From JAHHUH01 sp045123075 (GTDB lineage: Bacteria; Bacillota; Negativicutes; Acidaminococcales; Acidaminococcaceae): a stretch of DNA of 7,569 nt. Position numbers and translations under genes: made by a program. Where the stretch lies: NCBI GenBank assembly GCA_045123075.1, contig JBGVIJ010000069.1, forward strand, positions 1 through 7,569, read 5' to 3'. Numbering within the stretch: the stretch's first letter is position 1; each line of letters opens with the position of its first letter. Shown here in pieces: positions 4,855 through 7,569 of the stretch. Below the pieces are notes generated by a model. That model saw only the letters and a program-made list of their open reading frames with translations, was not told the DNA's origin and did not search any database.

Positions 4855-7473
4855 TTAGTCGATTTTAACTTCTTCCATGTTAAAGATTTCGAACTGGTCG
4901 CCTTCTTTAAGGTCACGGAATTTAAGCAAAGTAATACCGCATTCGTAGCCTTGGTTAACTTCTTTAACGTCATCTTTGAAGCGGCGCAAGGATTCGATTT
5001 CGCCTTCGTGTACTACAATACCGTCACGAATTACGCGAACTTTGGAATGGTTGGTAACTTTACCTTCAGTTACATAGCAACCTGCGATGAGCAGTTTGGA
5101 AATGGTAATCAATTGACGAACTTCTACGCGACCTTGGATAACTTCTTGGAATTTCGGAGCGAGCATACCTTTGATAGCTGCTTCTACGTCATTCAAAGCG
5201 TCATAAATTACGCGGTAAGTGCGTACGTCAACTTTTTCGGTTTCAGCTGCTTTACGAGCGTTTGCGTCAGGACGAACGTTAAAGCCGATGATGAGTGCGT
5301 TTGCTGCAGAAGCAAGCATAATGTCGGATTCAGCAATTGCGCCAACACCTGCGTGAACAACAACAACTTTAACTTCATCGTTTTTGATTTTTTCAAGGGA
5401 AGCTTTCAACGCTTCGATGGTACCTTGAACGTCAGCTTTAACTACGATGTTCAATTCTTTCAGTTCGCCTTCTTGGATACGTTGGAACAAGTCGTCCAAG
5501 GAAACTTTGGAATTGAGTTTCATTTCGTCTTCTTTACGTTTAGCAACGCGTTTTTCCGCTACGCTTCGTGCAGTTCTTTCATCGGTGGAGTCAAGAACGT
5601 CACCTGCACCGGGAACGTCGTTAAGACCGAGCACTTCGACAGGAGTGGACGGACCAGCTTTTTTAACTTTTTCGCCACGGTCGTTAACCATTGCACGTAC
5701 TTTACCATAAGCAGTGCCGGCAACGATGGTGTCACCAACATGGAGGGTACCACGTTGTACCAATACGGTAGCAACAGGGCCACGACCTTTATCCAATTGT
5801 GCTTCGATAATGGTACCACGAGCAGGAAGGTTCGGGTTAGCTTTCAATTCTTGCATTTCAGCTACCAACAAAATCATTTCCAGCAAATCGCTGATACCCA
5901 TTTTTTTATGTGCGGAAACGGGAACCATAATGGTATCGCCGCCCCAATCTTCAGGAATCAATTCATGTTCAGCCAATTGTTGCTTAACATGGTCCGGGTT
6001 TGCACCTTCGCGGTCCATTTTGTTAATAGCAACAATGATGGGCACTTTCGCTGCTTTAGCATGGTTGATTGCTTCGATGGTTTGCGGCATTACACCGTCA
6101 TCTGCAGCAACAACGAGGATAGCAACGTCAGTTACTTGAGCACCACGAGCACGCATTGCGGTGAACGCTTCGTGACCGGGGGTATCAAGGAATACGATAG
6201 GTTTGCCTTGATGGCTAATTTTGTACGCACCGATGTGTTGGGTAATACCGCCAGCTTCGCGTGCAGTAACGTTGGTTTTACGGATTGCATCAAGCAAAGA
6301 AGTTTTACCATGGTCAACGTGACCCATTACGGTAATTACAGGCGGGCGCAATACACGTTTTTCCGGATCATCTTCTACTTCGGGAACTTCAGTAGGATCT
6401 TCGTCCGGAGCTTTTTGACCGATTTCTACACCAAATTCTTCACCAATAAGTTGAGCGGTTTCGAAATCGATGTCTTGGTTAATGGTAACCATCATACCCA
6501 GCATGAACAACGCTTTAATAACTTCGCTAACTTCGCGTTTAATCAAGGTTGCGAATTCTTTAACGTTGATGGTTTCGCCGATTTCTACAAAAGTAGGTCT
6601 AACGATTTCAGCAACCGGTTGATTGTTTTTCGGTTGCGGATTATTGGTAGGACGTTTTTTCATGTTCATTTGGTGACCAGGGCTACGGTTAGGACGGCTT
6701 TCCTTAGTAGCGTAGGAGCCTTTAACTTGTTGTTTGTCCTTATTGCGGTTTTTATCACGATCGCGGTTAGTAGCCTTGCTCGGTTTTACGCTGAGCATAT
6801 CGAAAGCGGGTTCCGGACGGCTTTCACGACGCGGTTGTTGCGGACGGCTTTGTTGCGGACGATCGCCACCACGGTTATCGTTATTGGGGCGTTGGCCACC
6901 AGGTTGTTGACCTTTAGGACCTACAAAAATGCCACCTTGACGATTTTGTTGGGGACGTTGACCGCCTTGACCTTGACCTTGCGGACGTTGGCCGCTGTTG
7001 TTATTGCGGAAGCCACCTTGTTGTCCTTGACCTTGAGGACGTTGACCACCGTTGTTGTTACGGAAGCCACCTTGTTGGCCTTGGGGGCGTTGACCGCCTT
7101 GACCTTGACCTTGCGGACGTTGGCCACCGTTGTTGTTACGGAAGCCACCTTGTTGTCCTTGACCTTGCGGACGTTGACCACCTTGACGGTTTTCAAAATT
7201 ACGGTTTTGTTGGGGTTGATTGTTTCTGTTACCTGCATTTTGTGCAGCTTGTCTCGGTTGCTCCTGCTTTTGAACAGGAACAGCTTGCTTCGGTTGTTCT
7301 TTCTTCACAGGCGCCTCCTGTTTTTTCGCAAATGCTTTAGTAATAATATCCATTTCTTTGGCATCTACGCCGCTGAAATTGGTTTTTTCGATATTGTTCT
7401 TTTTCAAAACATCAATGATTTCATTGCTGCTTTTGCCGATTTCCTTAGCAATTTCGTATATTCTTTTACCCAT
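4855..7473 (-). CDS. infB: Translation initiation factor IF-2
   Basis: An 872-residue IF-2, the GTPase that brings formyl-Met-tRNA to the 30S subunit and drives 50S joining. An IF2_N module lies at about 1-50 (KRIYEIAKEIGKSSNEIIDVL), then a low-complexity Gly/Gln/Asn/Arg-rich linker at about 80-220 and a basic segment to about 285. A second IF2_N module is at about 298-350. The G domain has G1 GHVDHGKT at 384-391, G2 around GGITQHIG at 408-415, G3 DTPGHE at 430-435, G4 NKMD at 484-487 and G5 SAHK at 520-523. Domain II follows from about 550, domain III at about 660-765 (IVVKADVQGTIEAL at 676-689) and the initiator-tRNA-binding C2 domain at the end. All motifs are intact. The ATG at 7471-7473 has AGGAGG 7 nt upstream. 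It sits 32 nt after the ylxQ stop and 17 nt before rbfA, the classic nusA-infB operon order. The gene uses no TTA, CTA or TCA codons. Confidence 0.98.
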   Translation of the reverse strand: MGKRIYEIAKEIGKSSNEIIDVLKKNNIEKTNFSGVDAKEMDIITKAFAKKQEAPVKKEQPKQAVPVQKQEQPRQAAQNAGNRNNQPQQNRNFENRQGGQRPQGQGQQGGFRNNNGGQRPQGQGQGGQRPQGQQGGFRNNNGGQRPQGQGQQGGFRNNNSGQRPQGQGQGGQRPQQNRQGGIFVGPKGQQPGGQRPNNDNRGGDRPQQSRPQQPRRESRPEPAFDMLSVKPSKATNRDRDKNRNKDKQQVKGSYATKESRPNRSPGHQMNMKKRPTNNPQPKNNQPVAEIVRPTFVEIGETINVKEFATLIKREVSEVIKALFMLGMMVTINQDIDFETAQLIGEEFGVEIGQKAPDEDPTEVPEVEDDPEKRVLRPPVITVMGHVDHGKTSLLDAIRKTNVTAREAGGITQHIGAYKISHQGKPIVFLDTPGHEAFTAMRARGAQVTDVAILVVAADDGVMPQTIEAINHAKAAKVPIIVAINKMDREGANPDHVKQQLAEHELIPEDWGGDTIMVPVSAHKKMGISDLLEMILLVAEMQELKANPNLPARGTIIEAQLDKGRGPVATVLVQRGTLHVGDTIVAGTAYGKVRAMVNDRGEKVKKAGPSTPVEVLGLNDVPGAGDVLDSTDERTARSVAEKRVAKRKEDEMKLNSKVSLDDLFQRIQEGELKELNIVVKADVQGTIEALKASLEKIKNDEVKVVVVHAGVGAIAESDIMLASAANALIIGFNVRPDANARKAAETEKVDVRTYRVIYDALNDVEAAIKGMLAPKFQEVIQGRVEVRQLITISKLLIAGCYVTEGKVTNHSKVRVIRDGIVVHEGEIESLRRFKDDVKEVNQGYECGITLLKFRDLKEGDQFEIFNMEEVKID
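6964..7179 (-). repeat. In-frame tandem repeats in the IF-2 linker (Gly/Gln/Arg/Asn-rich)
   Basis: IF-2 residues 99-170 are built from two alternating units. The long unit is GQRPQGQGQQGGFRNNNG (99-116; a 16-residue variant at 127-142; 143-160 ending in S). The short unit is GQRPQGQGQG (117-126 and 161-170). The order is long-short-long'-long-short, and a partial unit GQRPQQNRQGG follows at 171-181. The FRNNN-coding block recurs in the DNA at about 7007, 7061 and 7139, i.e. 54 and 78 nt apart, both multiples of three. The near-identity of the copies suggests recent duplication or slippage. The linker is expected to be disordered, and its RGG/RP-like character may give loose RNA contact, which is inference. 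Confidence 0.88.
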
Positions 7474-7488
7474 TCATCCACCTCCTGA
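7474..7488 (-). promoter_or_regulatory. infB ribosome binding site
   Basis: The minus strand reads AGGAGGTGGATGAATG, a full Shine-Dalgarno match ending 7 nt before the infB start. An overlapping ATG at 7475-7477 is in another frame, with no homology behind it, so the later ATG is the start. The strength fits the high output expected of IF-2. Confidence 0.85.
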
Positions 7489-7505
7489 CAAAGTTTCATT
7501 GGGTG

Positions 7506-7569
7506 TTATTTCTTTAACATCTTAGCAAAATTGTTATCGGTAATTACCAGTGCAGTTCTCTTCGCCTTG
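7506..7569 (-). CDS. ylxQ: L7Ae/L30e-family ribosomal protein, C-terminal end only
   Basis: The last 20 codons of a gene entering from the right edge. In the frame ending with TAA at 7506-7508 it reads KAKRTALVITDNNFAKMLKK. This matches the end of YlxQ-type L7Ae proteins, where a conserved G-K-x-x-R-x-V-V-A-(V/I)-T-D-x-x-F-A segment forms the last strand and helix. L7Ae-family proteins bind kink-turn RNAs; YlxQ is an RNA-binding protein of uncertain role encoded beside nusA and infB. The position, 32 nt upstream of infB on the same strand, is where ylxQ is found in the nusA-ylxR-ylxQ-infB cluster of Firmicutes. The assignment rests on this short tail plus synteny. Confidence 0.75.
   Translation of the reverse strand, partial: KAKRTALVITDNNFAKMLKK

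Noticed and set aside
6964..7179. Regularly spaced repeats that could suggest a CRISPR array.
   Set aside because: The repeats are in frame, encode a known type of IF-2 linker, and have no unique spacers of constant length.
4849..7488. An 879-codon open frame on the plus strand opposite infB.
   Set aside because: It is codon-aligned with infB and exists because infB lacks TTA, CTA and TCA. Its translation is Phe/Asn/Thr-rich with no recognisable domain, and IF-2 on the other strand has every GTPase motif.

Overview
This window is a slice of a low- to moderate-GC bacterial chromosome carrying the conserved translation and RNA-metabolism cluster ylxQ-infB-rbfA-nrnA-truB-ribF, followed by rpsO and then an accessory pair, a sialidase-like gene and a tripartite-tricarboxylate-transporter (TTT) substrate-binding lipoprotein. 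Every recognisable gene is on the minus strand, so transcription runs from high to low coordinates. The gene order, the strong AGGAGG ribosome binding sites and the protein sequences point to Firmicutes in the broad sense. The TTT-type solute receptor lipoprotein and the Gly/Gln/Asn-rich IF-2 linker make a Negativicutes member (Acidaminococcaceae- or Veillonellaceae-like) my best guess, but this is inference from memory of such genomes, not proof.

Layout in transcription order: 7569-7506 is the last 20 codons of an L7Ae-type protein (ylxQ), too short to stand out as an open frame. 7473-4855 is infB (IF-2, 872 aa) with a tandem Gly/Gln/Arg/Asn repeat linker. 4837-4463 is rbfA. 4479-3529 is nrnA (DHH/DHHA1 phosphoesterase), whose start overlaps the end of rbfA by 17 nt. 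3532-2642 is truB, overlapping nrnA by 4 nt (ATGA). 2620-1700 is ribF. These genes are packed with gaps of 32 nt or less and no terminator is visible between them, so they look like one operon. They cover translation initiation, 30S maturation, nanoRNA/pAp turnover, tRNA pseudouridylation and FMN/FAD synthesis.

The 134-nt gap before rpsO holds a good sigma-70-type promoter (1655-1684) and a foldable leader (about 1596-1639) that I interpret as an S15 autoregulatory element. rpsO (1565-1299) is closed by a strong intrinsic terminator (1253-1285). Only 32 nt separate that terminator from the sialidase-like gene (1220-210). A small inverted repeat (1234-1254) sits in that gap, against the ribosome binding site. 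The TctC-like lipoprotein gene begins at 154 and runs off the left edge, with no terminator between it and the sialidase-like gene, so the two may be co-transcribed.

There is no mobile element, CRISPR array, tRNA or rRNA. No stretch longer than about 300 nt lacks a gene. I do not see an undescribed system: most of the window is ordinary core genome, and the points most worth a second look are the sialidase-like/TctC pair and its compact control region, the rpsO leader, the IF-2 repeats, and the complete absence of TTA, CTA and TCA codons from infB and rpsO.
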